Of a DNA stretch of 64,000 nt, positions 49,083 through 58,880 are shown piece by piece; within the stretch, counting starts at the first letter, position 1, and every line of letters begins with the position of its first letter. The notes below the pieces were generated by a model that saw nothing but the letters and a program-made list of their open reading frames with translations, was not told the DNA's origin and did no database searches. Source of the stretch: Melanopsichium pennsylvanicum (taxonomy: Eukaryota; Basidiomycota; Ustilaginomycetes; Ustilaginales); assembly GCA_900208305.1 (NCBI GenBank), contig OAPG01000003.1, positions 1,364,001 through 1,428,000 on the forward strand, read 5' to 3'. The translations under genes were made by a program, and so were the position numbers.

Positions 49083-51116
49083 TCATGACAGTGAAGCACG
49101 AAGTTCAAGCCAGTCCTGCTTATCCTTCTGATATGCTAGCTCTCTCTGTCTCCGTGTAGGATCGGTGCGTTTTCTTCCGACGCCGGAATGTGATCGCGAT
49201 CTGTCGGGAGGCTTTGAGGGCCGTCCCGTTGCAGACGGCCGAGGCTTTTTGGGTGCTTCTCCGAGCGAGTCTGCCGAAAAAGACAGTTTACGAATCTCGA
49301 CACGCCCCTCAGCATCGCGTGAGCGCCTTCGCAGATCCGACAGGGGTCGCTTCGAGCCGATGCCGCCTCGACCGTTGCGGGGCTCAACTTGAACGGGATA
49401 TAGGAGAGCATTTGACTGCGCCAGTCTGTTGATTCCTTCGTCTTCAGCCTCCATTCCGAGACCGGTCAAATTCGGGTGCGTTGCAATGCTTGGAACCTCG
49501 TCAGGACTTCGAGTATCCCCGATGTCCAAGAGAATGGATTTTACATCGAGAAGGGAGACGTGGCCTGATATCAATGCCTGCTCGAGCGACCGCTGTTCTT
49601 CCTCTGTTAAGTACTGCAAACATTTGGCGTCAGTACCACTTAAGCTGGCTAGCCACATTTGAGAAGCCTCGCGCTGCTTCTCGGCACTCTGAGCGTCAAA
49701 CTGGAAGGGGAACGCAGCCTCGAGATGCCCAGCTTCGGCTTCTGTGGGGTTTGGTTGCAGTAAAGGCTGCATCCATTCAGATTGGGTTCCTAATCGTCCT
49801 GGCTCTGCTTTAGAGGAACCAACGAGCTGCACCGAAGGAATTTGGGCCGGGTCGAGAAAAACACCATCAGCACTGGAGCTGGCTTGTGCAGATGAGCTTT
49901 GACGCAGAAGCAGAGCGCGTACGGCATTCGAGCGCTGTCTCTTATCCATCTCCCGACGTAGCTGCTGCCACTTCCATTCCTGAAGACCAAGGCCCATACC
50001 CTCCTTCCAGCCCATGCGGGAGAGCAGGCTGTGCCCAACATTGTCACGCGCAATTTTCTTCCATCGGGGCGCGTTGCTCAGCCGCGTAGGTGGTTTGCCT
50101 GACTTGCGGCGCAGCCATTGCATCGAAACACCGAGTAGTGAAATATCGATCGGACTTGAGGATCTGGGTCGAGGTGCAGGAGTCGGAGGCTCCGACGCAT
50201 CGGGCGAGGGTGCTTCGGAAGCTGATGCCGATGAGACTGGCGCATTCAGACCCAAACGATGGCCTATACTTTGGCGATGTCGGGCCATGTATTCTGGAGT
50301 GGCGTCGGATGGGAGAGTATCACCACAGCGCTGACAGCGATTTCGATTTGATTGGCTGGAAGACTCGGGCAGGGGATCTTCATACTTGTCGATGCCGGCC
50401 TCTTCGGCGAGAACCGAAGGGGTGCTGGTTTCGATCGGAGATGCATGCTGAGCTCGCCGCATCTTGGTCAGAGCTCTGGAAATGAACCATTCTGAACGAC
50501 GCCGTGCGTCCGGATGGTGGCGTTGACGGTGGCCGTGGCTGTCTGCTTGCGTTAGAACCCGTCCTTTCTGCGTATTCTCTGAGCTGGAGGGTGAGCTAAG
50601 TGATTCTGGCGCGGACGTTCCTAGCTGTACCGGGTGTGAAGTCGACATGTCCTGTGTCAATTGCGAGTAGAGTTGAGCCAAGCTCTGTTCCGGCTTCGGA
50701 GTCGCCTCAGATGGCGGACTTGAGATCGTACGTGAGGTGATCGTGTTTGCAAGACTTGACTGCTCCGTCGTGTGGTTGAATGCTGAAGTATTAGGATTGG
50801 GTGAGAGCAGAGAAGAATCGCTCAAGTGTGTTGCTTTCACAAAGCGTTTGCGCATACGAAGAGTATTCGAAGCCGGCGATTTGCCTGTGCGGTATGAATG
50901 CCATCCGATGTCATCGCCTACAGAGTACGACTTTGTGGCGGAGCTTCCGAGTCCTGGTCGGCGTGAGCTGCGAGGCGGAGGAGATGAGGAGCGACAATCG
51001 TACACATTCCGGAATTCCGAAGGCGCTGCTTGTGTCTGCTGGCAGCGTATGGCATCAAGACCCTCGGCCTCAACAGACTGACGAAGAGCTCGAATGTGAA
51101 AAGCGTCGAGCGCCAT
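49083..51116 (-). CDS. G-patch domain protein
   Basis: Single exon, 677 residues from the ATG at 51116. A G-patch-type segment lies around residues 355-400 (NVGHSLLSRMGWKEGMGLG..); G-patch proteins often activate DEAH-box helicases in RNA processing. Upstream is a C-x-x-C pair (RCQRCGDTLPS) followed by HRQSIGHRLGLN, which resembles the short zinc-binding/His element in front of the G-patch in GPANK1-like proteins. The C-terminus is basic (KRTDPTRRQRELAYQKD). The remaining sequence is Ser-rich and disordered. No ankyrin repeats are visible. The exact helicase partner is unknown. It converges with the acetyltransferase gene (128 nt between stops). Confidence 0.72.
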   Translation of the reverse strand: MALDAFHIRALRQSVEAEGLDAIRCQQTQAAPSEFRNVYDCRSSSPPPRSSRRPGLGSSATKSYSVGDDIGWHSYRTGKSPASNTLRMRKRFVKATHLSDSSLLSPNPNTSAFNHTTEQSSLANTITSRTISSPPSEATPKPEQSLAQLYSQLTQDMSTSHPVQLGTSAPESLSSPSSSENTQKGRVLTQADSHGHRQRHHPDARRRSEWFISRALTKMRRAQHASPIETSTPSVLAEEAGIDKYEDPLPESSSQSNRNRCQRCGDTLPSDATPEYMARHRQSIGHRLGLNAPVSSASASEAPSPDASEPPTPAPRPRSSSPIDISLLGVSMQWLRRKSGKPPTRLSNAPRWKKIARDNVGHSLLSRMGWKEGMGLGLQEWKWQQLRREMDKRQRSNAVRALLLRQSSSAQASSSADGVFLDPAQIPSVQLVGSSKAEPGRLGTQSEWMQPLLQPNPTEAEAGHLEAAFPFQFDAQSAEKQREASQMWLASLSGTDAKCLQYLTEEEQRSLEQALISGHVSLLDVKSILLDIGDTRSPDEVPSIATHPNLTGLGMEAEDEGINRLAQSNALLYPVQVEPRNGRGGIGSKRPLSDLRRRSRDAEGRVEIRKLSFSADSLGEAPKKPRPSATGRPSKPPDRSRSHSGVGRKRTDPTRRQRELAYQKDKQDWLELRASLS

Positions 51117-51776
51117 TGTGGGATTTCAAGACATGTCCAGGGCCGGGATAGCCAGCCGACGAGAACAGAAGGAGAACGCAGCTCTTCCTGGCTAGGTCTT
51201 TGGATGGTGTTCGTGAAATACGGAAGAGGAGGCAGAGGCGAGTTGCCGATGAGGAGGAGAGGCAATACGGCAAAGAGGTCAATTGAGGCCACTGAGCACC
51301 CTTTTGGTCTGGAGTGAGACCCTAAATTTGAGGTCTGGGGAGCCGCCTCGGTTGACCCTGGACCCTGAGCTGAGTGGAGGCATCAACTGTCTCCCTCTCG
51401 CTCTTTCGGTCAAGCCGAGGCTCTACGAGTACTGCGGTGGGCCAGCCCGAATTCCATCGATTTCGACCACACAACCACATACACGTACGGCCAATTTTTC
51501 TCATCGGAGTGTTGCGTGACTTTTCAGAACCCACCGTCCCAACCAACACCATGCTGGGAGAGCAATATTCTTCTCTCTTCACGTGTTTATCTGAGAGCGC
51601 CTCAGCCATCGGAAGCGAAAGCTTACAGTGGCCTGAACAGAAACAATTTTGATCTGCGCCCACTGGTGATCCCAACATACCTTCGCCTCGTTGGACACGT
51701 ATCGGACCGTTCACGACTAGACTTCAGACCTAAACATACGATTTAGATAACGGCGACGGTGATCAGCATCGACAAC
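51117..51776. promoter_or_regulatory. Divergent region between the G-patch gene and the importin gene
   Basis: 660 nt between divergent starts. No credible coding frame; presumably both promoters and 5' UTRs. Confidence 0.5.
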
Positions 51777-54700
51777 ATGACCGACGCAAAGGCTTCGCTC
51801 GTACAGGTGCTCAATCTCGCGTCCTCTTCGGATCCATCTCTGCTCTCGCGAGCAAACTCTCAATTAGAAGAATGGGAGAAGGATCCCAATTTTTGGCTAG
51901 CGCTGTTGCAAATTGCATTCGACATCAAACTACAGCTTCCTTTCGCGTCTTCAGCAGCAATACAGGAACAACGAGAATTGATACGCACCCTAGCTATCAT
52001 CCGTTTCAAGAATGGGATCGACAAGTTCTGGAGGAGCCGTGTCATGGCTCGTGTTACCGTCGCCATCCCACCAGAGACCAAGCAAGCGATACGAAACACT
52101 TTGTTTCAATGTCTGCGCGAGCCCAATCGGACCATTGCGCTTCAAGCGTCTGTCGCCATCTCTCGTATCGCACGCCTGGACTTCCCTCGCGACTGGCCAG
52201 ATCTCTTCACTACACTACAGCAAGCTATGATCGATGCTCACACCCGCCTCGCATCAATTGGGCCCGCTCCTCAGCTCGATCAGCCTGAGGACCCTTCATC
52301 GGCGCATGCACGACAACTCAACACCACTGTTCTCATGCGCGCCGCAGATGTCTGCTCAAAAACGCTCAAGGAGCTCGAATCGGTGCGTGTCCTTGCAGGC
52401 AAGATGCGCATGACCGAGCTTTCACGAGAGCTGCTCCCATCCCTTCATCCCATCTTTCAGCAATACTTCTCCGAGGTGTTTTCGCTTGGTGCTGGTGACG
52501 ACCTCAGCACACTCTCTGCCTGGTCAAAGACCATGTTGCGTGCAGAGCAGGTGCGGACCAGCCACCTTTTACTCAAAGCCATCTCGCGCCTCGCGGTCGC
52601 CGATATCGGGATGATCTCTAGGTCCAACACTTCAGAGGGCGGTGCTTCAGCCAACATGGCGCAAGCATTCTTTCGCTCTACTCCTCACTGCTTGCAAACT
52701 CTCAAGGACACTCGACTTGCCTATTTGCGACTTCTGCGTAGCTCACAAGCCTCATCCACCCCAGCCTCCATCTCGGCTGCCTTGCTTACGGCCCTCACCA
52801 AGCACCTACATTCTTTTGGCAAGTTCTTCTTATCGCTCGTGCAGAAAGACAATGGAAAGGCTGCATTCTGGCAAGGCTGGCCGGAGGTCGTTGCTTGGTA
52901 TTGGGTCCAGGCGAAGGCCGTGACGAACGAAAGTCTCTCGGTTCCTCGTGACGAATATGCAAACCATGCCGCCGTCATCGACTGCCCACCACGCTTCGTG
53001 GTTCAGTCACTCGTACTTCTCAAGCATTCCCTTGTCCAATGGAAGGGCAATCGACCCGAGGGAGGCCTGTTTCTCACGCACGACTTTACATGTGAAGCTG
53101 CCGACGTGCTCGCAATGCGACTTATGTGTCTGAATTCCGACGACCTCGAAAGGTGGCAAGCCGACCCGGAGGAGTGGGCCGTTGGTGAAGAGCAGGAGAA
53201 TTACGAGCTCGACATCCGCCCCGCGGCCGAGCGTGCGCTCATGGTGCTGGCGCAGCATACAAAGCCTGTCGGATTCGTAGGCCAGCATATCTGGCAACAT
53301 TTCGCGTCAACGTCAAAACTTTCCACAGACAATCTTGACGATATCTTGACGCGTGACGCCATCTACGCTGCCGTAGGCCGCTGCCGTGACCACCTTGCTC
53401 CGGCTGGGGAGGATGACGACCGACCCAGCACGGACGTGCTTATGGGCCAAGCGATTGCATCCAAGCTTATTCCCGAAGCTCGCCTTGGTAGTGTCACATC
53501 GCCAATGTGGGTTATTGTTCGCCGTAGGATCGCATGGCTGCTGTGGGAATGGTCCGAATACGTCCCGCGAGACTCGCGCCTCGATGTCTATGCGCTCCTC
53601 GTTAACCTACTCGAAGACGTCCCCGAGCAGACCGACCTGGCTGTCCGCCTTGCTGCCGCACGTTCGATCATGGCCATTGCAGATGCGCTCGAATTCGATG
53701 CGGATGGTTTCGAGCCGTTGCTACCCAAAGCACTGCACAATTTCGCGACTCTCGCTGCTGCTTCGGATCTGCACGAAATGGAGTCGATCAAGGTCTGTAC
53801 CGATGCTTTGTCAATCTTGATCGAGCGAATGGGCCCCCGCATCGCGCCGCACGCAGATGCGCTTGTTGATCTTGTTCCCATGCTTTGGCAGCAGGAGGAT
53901 CCCGAGTGCAAAGCTAGACCGTCGATCATCGTGTTCATTTCCAAAGTGCTGCGTGCGATCGAGATGCTGCCCGCTGCGGGAACGGGTGGTGCTCTAATGC
54001 AGAAAGTGCACCATATGGTCTCACCGATTGTACGAGAATCGCTCAACCCCAAAGTCTCGCATCTGCTGGCCAAGGACGCCATCTCGATGCTGTGGATTCG
54101 AGCGCTTCACTCGACGCCAACCATGACCCAGCCGCTGTTCGAGCTTTTGGACCTGGCAAAAGATTTAGTAGCGCAGCCCGACTACTGTGTCGAAATGTGC
54201 CGAGTTATCGAAGAAATTTCGATGCTGAACCCGCTTGAGATGCTCCAAACCTATGGCAACGATCTGCTGACAGCCTTTGTCCAGATCATTGCGGATCCTT
54301 CTAACCCGATGGTGCTTGCGCCCATTTCAGCCCTCGACACCCTAGTGCAGGCGCTGGTCGCCCTGCCGAATTGGAATGAAGTGCGCGAATTGTGGATCAA
54401 CGCGCTTGAACAGACGCAGCTCGCAGCCGCTCTTGTGGGATCGCTTCTGCATTTCCAAGATGCAACCTTGATCGCAACGCATTTCGTCTCGCTTCTCTGC
54501 CGTATTGCGTACCACTGTCCTCACAATTCGTTCGTTCGGCTCGTGTCCTCATCTTGGTGTCACATGTCGCATGAAGTGTACCCGAGCGTATCGTCCATTT
54601 GGCAGCCGCTGCTCAAGTCGATCTGTACACGATTTGAGAACATGGCGTCGGCGCGCAAACGTAGGGTGACAGTGCTCGGTCTGGCTTCGATCCTGGATTC

Positions 54701-55115
54701 GGCCATTGTTGATTATGAGCAAAATCAGAATAGTCAAGTGACGGCGGAGGTGGTTGCGTGTACGCCAGAATTGATTGCAGTTTGGTCCGAGATGTTGGCT
54801 GAGATTAATGAATCCAAGCCGTTGGACACGGCCAAATATGTTCGGCCAACATCGCCGATTGCGAGTATGGAGTTGGGAATGGATGTGTTTTTTGACGACG
54901 ATGACGATGATGGAGGATGGTTAGAGGATGTTTCGCCCGGTGCGGCGAGAGCGCAGAGGACAGCGATTGCTGATGGAACGTTGAAGGACGGGGTTAATGA
55001 ATGGGTTAGAAGCGTGCTAAACCATGCTCACGCGAGCTATGCAGGATTCACCAGGGTACTTGAAGCAATGGATCCATTGGTCGTCAACATGTTTCAAAAG
55101 GATCTCATGGCATGA
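51777..55115 (+). CDS. KAP120: Importin-11/Kap120-type karyopherin beta
   Basis: Intronless, 1112 residues from the ATG at 51777; six upstream codons begin with GTG. The N-terminal block matches importin-11: LVQVLNLASSSDPSLL, QLEEWEKDPNFWLALLQIA, IRFKNGIDKFWRSRV and IARLDFPRDWPDLFTTL, which together form the Ran-binding importin-beta N-terminal HEAT repeats. Alpha-helical HEAT-like repeats continue to about residue 1000. An acidic patch (VFFDDDDDDGGWLEDV) precedes a helical C-terminus; such patches also occur in importin-9/Kap114, which is the alternative. Kap120 imports cargo such as Rpf1 and ribosome-related factors in yeast. The cargo in this fungus is unknown. Confidence 0.8.
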   Translation: MTDAKASLVQVLNLASSSDPSLLSRANSQLEEWEKDPNFWLALLQIAFDIKLQLPFASSAAIQEQRELIRTLAIIRFKNGIDKFWRSRVMARVTVAIPPETKQAIRNTLFQCLREPNRTIALQASVAISRIARLDFPRDWPDLFTTLQQAMIDAHTRLASIGPAPQLDQPEDPSSAHARQLNTTVLMRAADVCSKTLKELESVRVLAGKMRMTELSRELLPSLHPIFQQYFSEVFSLGAGDDLSTLSAWSKTMLRAEQVRTSHLLLKAISRLAVADIGMISRSNTSEGGASANMAQAFFRSTPHCLQTLKDTRLAYLRLLRSSQASSTPASISAALLTALTKHLHSFGKFFLSLVQKDNGKAAFWQGWPEVVAWYWVQAKAVTNESLSVPRDEYANHAAVIDCPPRFVVQSLVLLKHSLVQWKGNRPEGGLFLTHDFTCEAADVLAMRLMCLNSDDLERWQADPEEWAVGEEQENYELDIRPAAERALMVLAQHTKPVGFVGQHIWQHFASTSKLSTDNLDDILTRDAIYAAVGRCRDHLAPAGEDDDRPSTDVLMGQAIASKLIPEARLGSVTSPMWVIVRRRIAWLLWEWSEYVPRDSRLDVYALLVNLLEDVPEQTDLAVRLAAARSIMAIADALEFDADGFEPLLPKALHNFATLAAASDLHEMESIKVCTDALSILIERMGPRIAPHADALVDLVPMLWQQEDPECKARPSIIVFISKVLRAIEMLPAAGTGGALMQKVHHMVSPIVRESLNPKVSHLLAKDAISMLWIRALHSTPTMTQPLFELLDLAKDLVAQPDYCVEMCRVIEEISMLNPLEMLQTYGNDLLTAFVQIIADPSNPMVLAPISALDTLVQALVALPNWNEVRELWINALEQTQLAAALVGSLLHFQDATLIATHFVSLLCRIAYHCPHNSFVRLVSSSWCHMSHEVYPSVSSIWQPLLKSICTRFENMASARKRRVTVLGLASILDSAIVDYEQNQNSQVTAEVVACTPELIAVWSEMLAEINESKPLDTAKYVRPTSPIASMELGMDVFFDDDDDDGGWLEDVSPGAARAQRTAIADGTLKDGVNEWVRSVLNHAHASYAGFTRVLEAMDPLVVNMFQKDLMA

Positions 55116-55300
55116 TCCATCCTCAACCAAGTTGATCTTTAATACCGTGATGACATAGATAGAAGCATCGATCCATCAAAAACTTGAAAACCAAAACACA
55201 CGTACAGTACACACGCAATCATGCATAGAATTGACCTCTTCCGCATTCCAACTGAGCCCGAAAATTTACTCTAAGTGGAACTGTTGTGAAGACCGGAAAA
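55116..55300. other. Short convergent 3' region
   Basis: 185 nt between the Kap120 and PheRS alpha stop codons. No feature seen. Confidence 0.5.
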
Positions 55301-56929
55301 TTAGAAGCGGGTGGCCGGAGCATTCTCGACACTAGAGATGGGAACTTTGTGACCTACCAACTCTCTGATGTCCTTGACTGCATACCTGATCATGGTTGGT
55401 CTCTCTAGGCTGAGACCCCAACCTAGGACGTTGACGCCTTCTGGGAGACCCATTGGTCTGAGCATTTCGGGGCGGAACATTCCGCTGTTACCCACTTCAA
55501 CCCATTTCCCAAGACCCTGATGGTAAGAAAAGATTTCCAACGAAGGTTCTGTATAAGGGTTGTAAGCTGGTTTGAACCTCAGATTTGTAACGCCCATTTT
55601 TTTGAAAAACACCTCCATGAATCCGATCAAATCACCAAGAGTGATGTTGTAATCTGCCACAACTCCTTCCACCTGATGGAACTCTGCCAAGTGAGTAGCA
55701 TCTACGGCTTCGTTACGGAAAACGCGATCGATACTGAACAACTTTGCCGGTTTAAATCCACCCGGCTGATTCGCAAGTTTGTAAAGCATAGCGGATGAAA
55801 CAGCGGTAGTGTGCGTCCTCAGCACCAACTTTTCCGTAACCTTCCTATCAAAAGGATACCTATAACCCACAGATCCAAATCCGCCTTCTTGATGAACCTG
55901 CGTAACCCTTTTCAAATACTCTTCATCGATACGCTTGGCATAGGGAGGATCCTTGATGAAAAACGTATCCTGCACATCTCGAGCAGGATGCTGTTGCGGT
56001 ACGAACAACGAATCGAAACACCAGAAGCTGGATTCAACGAATCGATCTGTGGCCATTTCGGTGAATCCCATCTCGAAAAAGATGTTGCGGAATTCTTCGC
56101 GAACCTTGAGCAAGGGATGCAAAGCTCCCGATCCTTGCAAAGCACCTTCGGCATTGAAGTTGTACTTCTTGAAAGGTGCGGTTTGCCATGAGCCCGACTG
56201 AAGCATTTCAAACGTGAGATCAGTCTCGAGCTTTTGAACTGTGAGCGAGAACTGGGGACCTTTGGTGATGGAAAAGTAGACCAGTTTGCGTGTGGCTACT
56301 AGCTTTCGCTTTCGCAGCTCGGCCAGTTTCTTGTCTACCGCAGCAGCATCGGTACCGGGCAAGGTACCGGTTTGGAGAACTTGAGCAATCTGCTCTTGGA
56401 TCTCGTCGTTGAGCTCTGCGTCAGATTTGCCAAGAGTCGCTTCAGTACGACCAAAACTTCCGTCCGGAAGCTTCTTGGCCCACTTGTTGCGGAATGCATT
56501 GCTTTGACCGTTCTTCAACACTTCGGCTCCAAGCAGATCCTTGAGCTCATTCACGTTTCTACCTTTGCCCTCTTCGTTGGGCAATGCTTTCACTAGCCTG
56601 ATCTCGGGACTTCCATTTTGCAACAGTGCAAATCCGTCGGGGAGTGGGGCTGAGGTGGTTTCTTCGAGCTTCTCCATCACCACCATTTCGCGTGAGACGA
56701 GCGATTTGAGCACATCGGAGAGAGCAAGCTGCCATTGAGCGCGCGCCTTGAAGACGGCTTCGTTGGCAGATGAGCGGGCAGCTGGATCGGTAGCAGAGTT
56801 GGATTGGGTGGTAGGGACGATGGGAGCGATGGTGCGTGTGTCGGAGATGACACCGTTGGGCGCAGAGTCGAGAGCAGCGAGGACAGATTCTGCCGTTGGC
56901 TCACCGATAAGGTGCTGCGGTGCGGACAT
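55301..56929 (-). CDS. FRS2: Cytosolic phenylalanyl-tRNA synthetase alpha subunit
   Basis: Intronless, 542 residues from an ATG (MSAPQHLIGEPTAESVL). The N-terminal region carries the winged-helix DNA/RNA-binding-like domains of the eukaryotic alpha subunit. The class II core includes FRNIFFEMGFTEM (motif 1 region), VQDTFFIKDP, FRNEAVDATHLAEFHQVEG (motif 2) and GWGLSLERPTMI (motif 3). Length is near yeast FRS2 (503) and human FARSA (508). It partners with a beta subunit, not in this window, to charge tRNA-Phe. All class II motifs are present. Confidence 0.95.
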   Translation of the reverse strand: MSAPQHLIGEPTAESVLAALDSAPNGVISDTRTIAPIVPTTQSNSATDPAARSSANEAVFKARAQWQLALSDVLKSLVSREMVVMEKLEETTSAPLPDGFALLQNGSPEIRLVKALPNEEGKGRNVNELKDLLGAEVLKNGQSNAFRNKWAKKLPDGSFGRTEATLGKSDAELNDEIQEQIAQVLQTGTLPGTDAAAVDKKLAELRKRKLVATRKLVYFSITKGPQFSLTVQKLETDLTFEMLQSGSWQTAPFKKYNFNAEGALQGSGALHPLLKVREEFRNIFFEMGFTEMATDRFVESSFWCFDSLFVPQQHPARDVQDTFFIKDPPYAKRIDEEYLKRVTQVHQEGGFGSVGYRYPFDRKVTEKLVLRTHTTAVSSAMLYKLANQPGGFKPAKLFSIDRVFRNEAVDATHLAEFHQVEGVVADYNITLGDLIGFMEVFFKKMGVTNLRFKPAYNPYTEPSLEIFSYHQGLGKWVEVGNSGMFRPEMLRPMGLPEGVNVLGWGLSLERPTMIRYAVKDIRELVGHKVPISSVENAPATRF

Positions 56930-57755
56930 AGTGGAGATTGGTTGCGATGTGGGCAGTCGAGGTGTTGCTTGTAGTCAGACTCGTGTATGTAGGGTACTGC
57001 TTATTGTATTGCACAAAAAATAGTGGTGATGCAGCCCACTTTTGCGTGACTGAGAGTGAAGGGAATGCTGTTAGGAGACGAAAAGCAGAATTTGAATCCG
57101 CACCAAAAAGGCGAGAAGTTGTATGAGGAGCGTGGAGAAGAGGATGAAAAGTGGTGGTGTTCGAGATTTACAACTTGTGTGAGAAAAAAGATTAATTGGG
57201 AGCGCTTTGACTTGCATATGAGTCTTACGTCCGAAGGATGAATCACGTGTTTGTTTGTTCCACTTTTGTTTTCTAAAACAGTCTAACATTTTAAAGAAAA
57301 CGCCACAGCTCCTTTTTGTCTGTATGCATCGTTGCGCCACCGTCTTGGAACATGCACCCTGTCCGTTTTGCTCTCGATGGACTTGCCAGTTAACAAGTCC
57401 GCTACCGCTTTTGCCGCCGGAGAAAGGGGTAGGATACAATGGCAAGTGATTGGTGGGGGATGTAGTTGCCGATGGCGACGAGGAAGCGAAATGGAAAGGA
57501 GAAACATACAGTAACGGGGTGAAAAGAGGCTAAACGGGAGGATGCAGCTTGCAATCCACCAATTCGGCTGCTGGGTACCCCACAGTGACTGTGCAATCGC
57601 TTGGTCCAACTCAGCTTAGACACTACTACCCCTCATGACAAGATGATGAAGAATTGTGTCACACATTCAACGATAACATGGTCGGAGTATGTATGCCAGA
57701 GAGGACTAGAGGATGGATTTGAATTGGTACGAGGTTTAATGGAAACAAGATATAT
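56930..57755. other. Interval between PheRS alpha start and CBS-TAF10 stop
   Basis: 826 nt. It holds the PheRS promoter on one side and the 3' side of the CBS-TAF10 gene on the other. Several overlapping short frames lie on both strands, none with a domain. A T-rich stretch lies near 57252-57300. Confidence 0.5.
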
Positions 57756-58880
57756 CTAGCGAAAGTACTCTGCACGACGGGCGTTGATGCCATACTCTCC
57801 CAAAGCAGCACTCAAATCATCCATGGTGAGCACTGTCCTACTCCTATCCCTTGCATTCGCTGGCAGCGCTCCTCCCGCACCGGCAGCACCACTCGCGGCC
57901 GCACCGCTAGCACCTGGTTGACCACGAGGCCTTCCGCCAGGTCCTGCATTTGTTCTGATCCTAGCATACTGGAACGCATCCGCTGCAATGTCGCTGACAA
58001 ATTTCTCGGCAGCCAGGGACAACAGTCTCTTGAGTCTCAAATCGTGGCATTCGAAGCCGACCTTTTCGAGGTAGAAATCGGTAACTTGGTCAGGTATCAA
58101 GGGTGTGTATCCATCGAGAAGCTGCATGAATTCTGCCAGGGTTCTGTCTTTGCGCGATTCTTCTTCTTCACGTCGCGACATTGTGTGAGGTTGAATTGGG
58201 GCGGCAGACGGAGTTGCAACTGTTGTGGCTGCGGCAGCGGCAGCGGGGACAGAAGAGGATGTGGATGGCATCGGTTCATCATTGCCAGCTGCAGCAAGGG
58301 TAGTGGTTGTTTGCGTGGGAGTTGCTGCGCCAGAGCGTGTACTGTCAAGACCGCGTCTTGAGACGTATTTGGACAAATCTTCTGGTGTAGCAACGCCGAG
58401 TACAAAAGCACGTCCTGGATCGGTGATGAAAGCGAATGGGTGTGACTGAAGGAATACCTCGAGTTCGGCAAGACCAGTGTCGGGCGTGATGACCGTGTAC
58501 GTGACTGCGACAGCAGCAGCAGAAGACGAAGAGGGTGAAACACTGCTGGAAAATTTTGACATGATGGAAGCGACGCTCTTGTCGCTGTTGCCGCTCTTGA
58601 GTTGTTGTTCGAGGCGATCCTTCTGAACGTATCCGAGTAGCTTGCGGTTCTTGTCGCTGACTAGGGGTAATTGGGAGTAATCATGATCAAGAGCCACGCG
58701 AAGAGCCGAACTGATTGAGGTGGAGCGAGGTACTGATATGGCAGGAGGGACCTGGAGGTCTTCTACGGTAGCACCACGGTATTTTGCGATCAGAGATGCG
58801 GAGGGAGCAGCAAGTTGACCGACGGGTACGGATTGAGGACCCGAAATAGGAGCAGTGACTGAAGGTGATGGGTTCGACAT
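57756..58880 (-). CDS. TAF10: CBS-domain pair fused to TAF10 (TFIID/SAGA histone-fold subunit)
   Basis: One continuous frame, 374 residues from the ATG at 58880 (MSNPSPSVTAPISG); the frame runs further upstream but only to a GTG. Residues ~29-178 form two CBS domains like the small fungal stand-alone CBS proteins (KYRGATVEDLQVPPAISV, DYSQLPLVSDKNRKLLGYV, FAFITDPGRAFVLGVATPED). A Ser/Thr/Ala linker (~179-245) leads to the TAF10 part, residues ~246-374: LAEFMQLLDGYTPLIPDQV, DFYLEKVGFECHD, LLSLAAEKFVSDIAADAFQY and TLTMDDL-type LTMDDLSAALGEYGI. TAF10 pairs with TAF3, TAF8 or SPT7 in TFIID and SAGA. No stop and no strong intron signals separate the halves. An internal ATG (MSRREEEE) just before the TAF10 part could allow a TAF10-only product. 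Confidence 0.82.
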   Translation of the reverse strand: MSNPSPSVTAPISGPQSVPVGQLAAPSASLIAKYRGATVEDLQVPPAISVPRSTSISSALRVALDHDYSQLPLVSDKNRKLLGYVQKDRLEQQLKSGNSDKSVASIMSKFSSSVSPSSSSAAAVAVTYTVITPDTGLAELEVFLQSHPFAFITDPGRAFVLGVATPEDLSKYVSRRGLDSTRSGAATPTQTTTTLAAAGNDEPMPSTSSSVPAAAAAATTVATPSAAPIQPHTMSRREEEESRKDRTLAEFMQLLDGYTPLIPDQVTDFYLEKVGFECHDLRLKRLLSLAAEKFVSDIAADAFQYARIRTNAGPGGRPRGQPGASGAAASGAAGAGGALPANARDRSRTVLTMDDLSAALGEYGINARRAEYFR

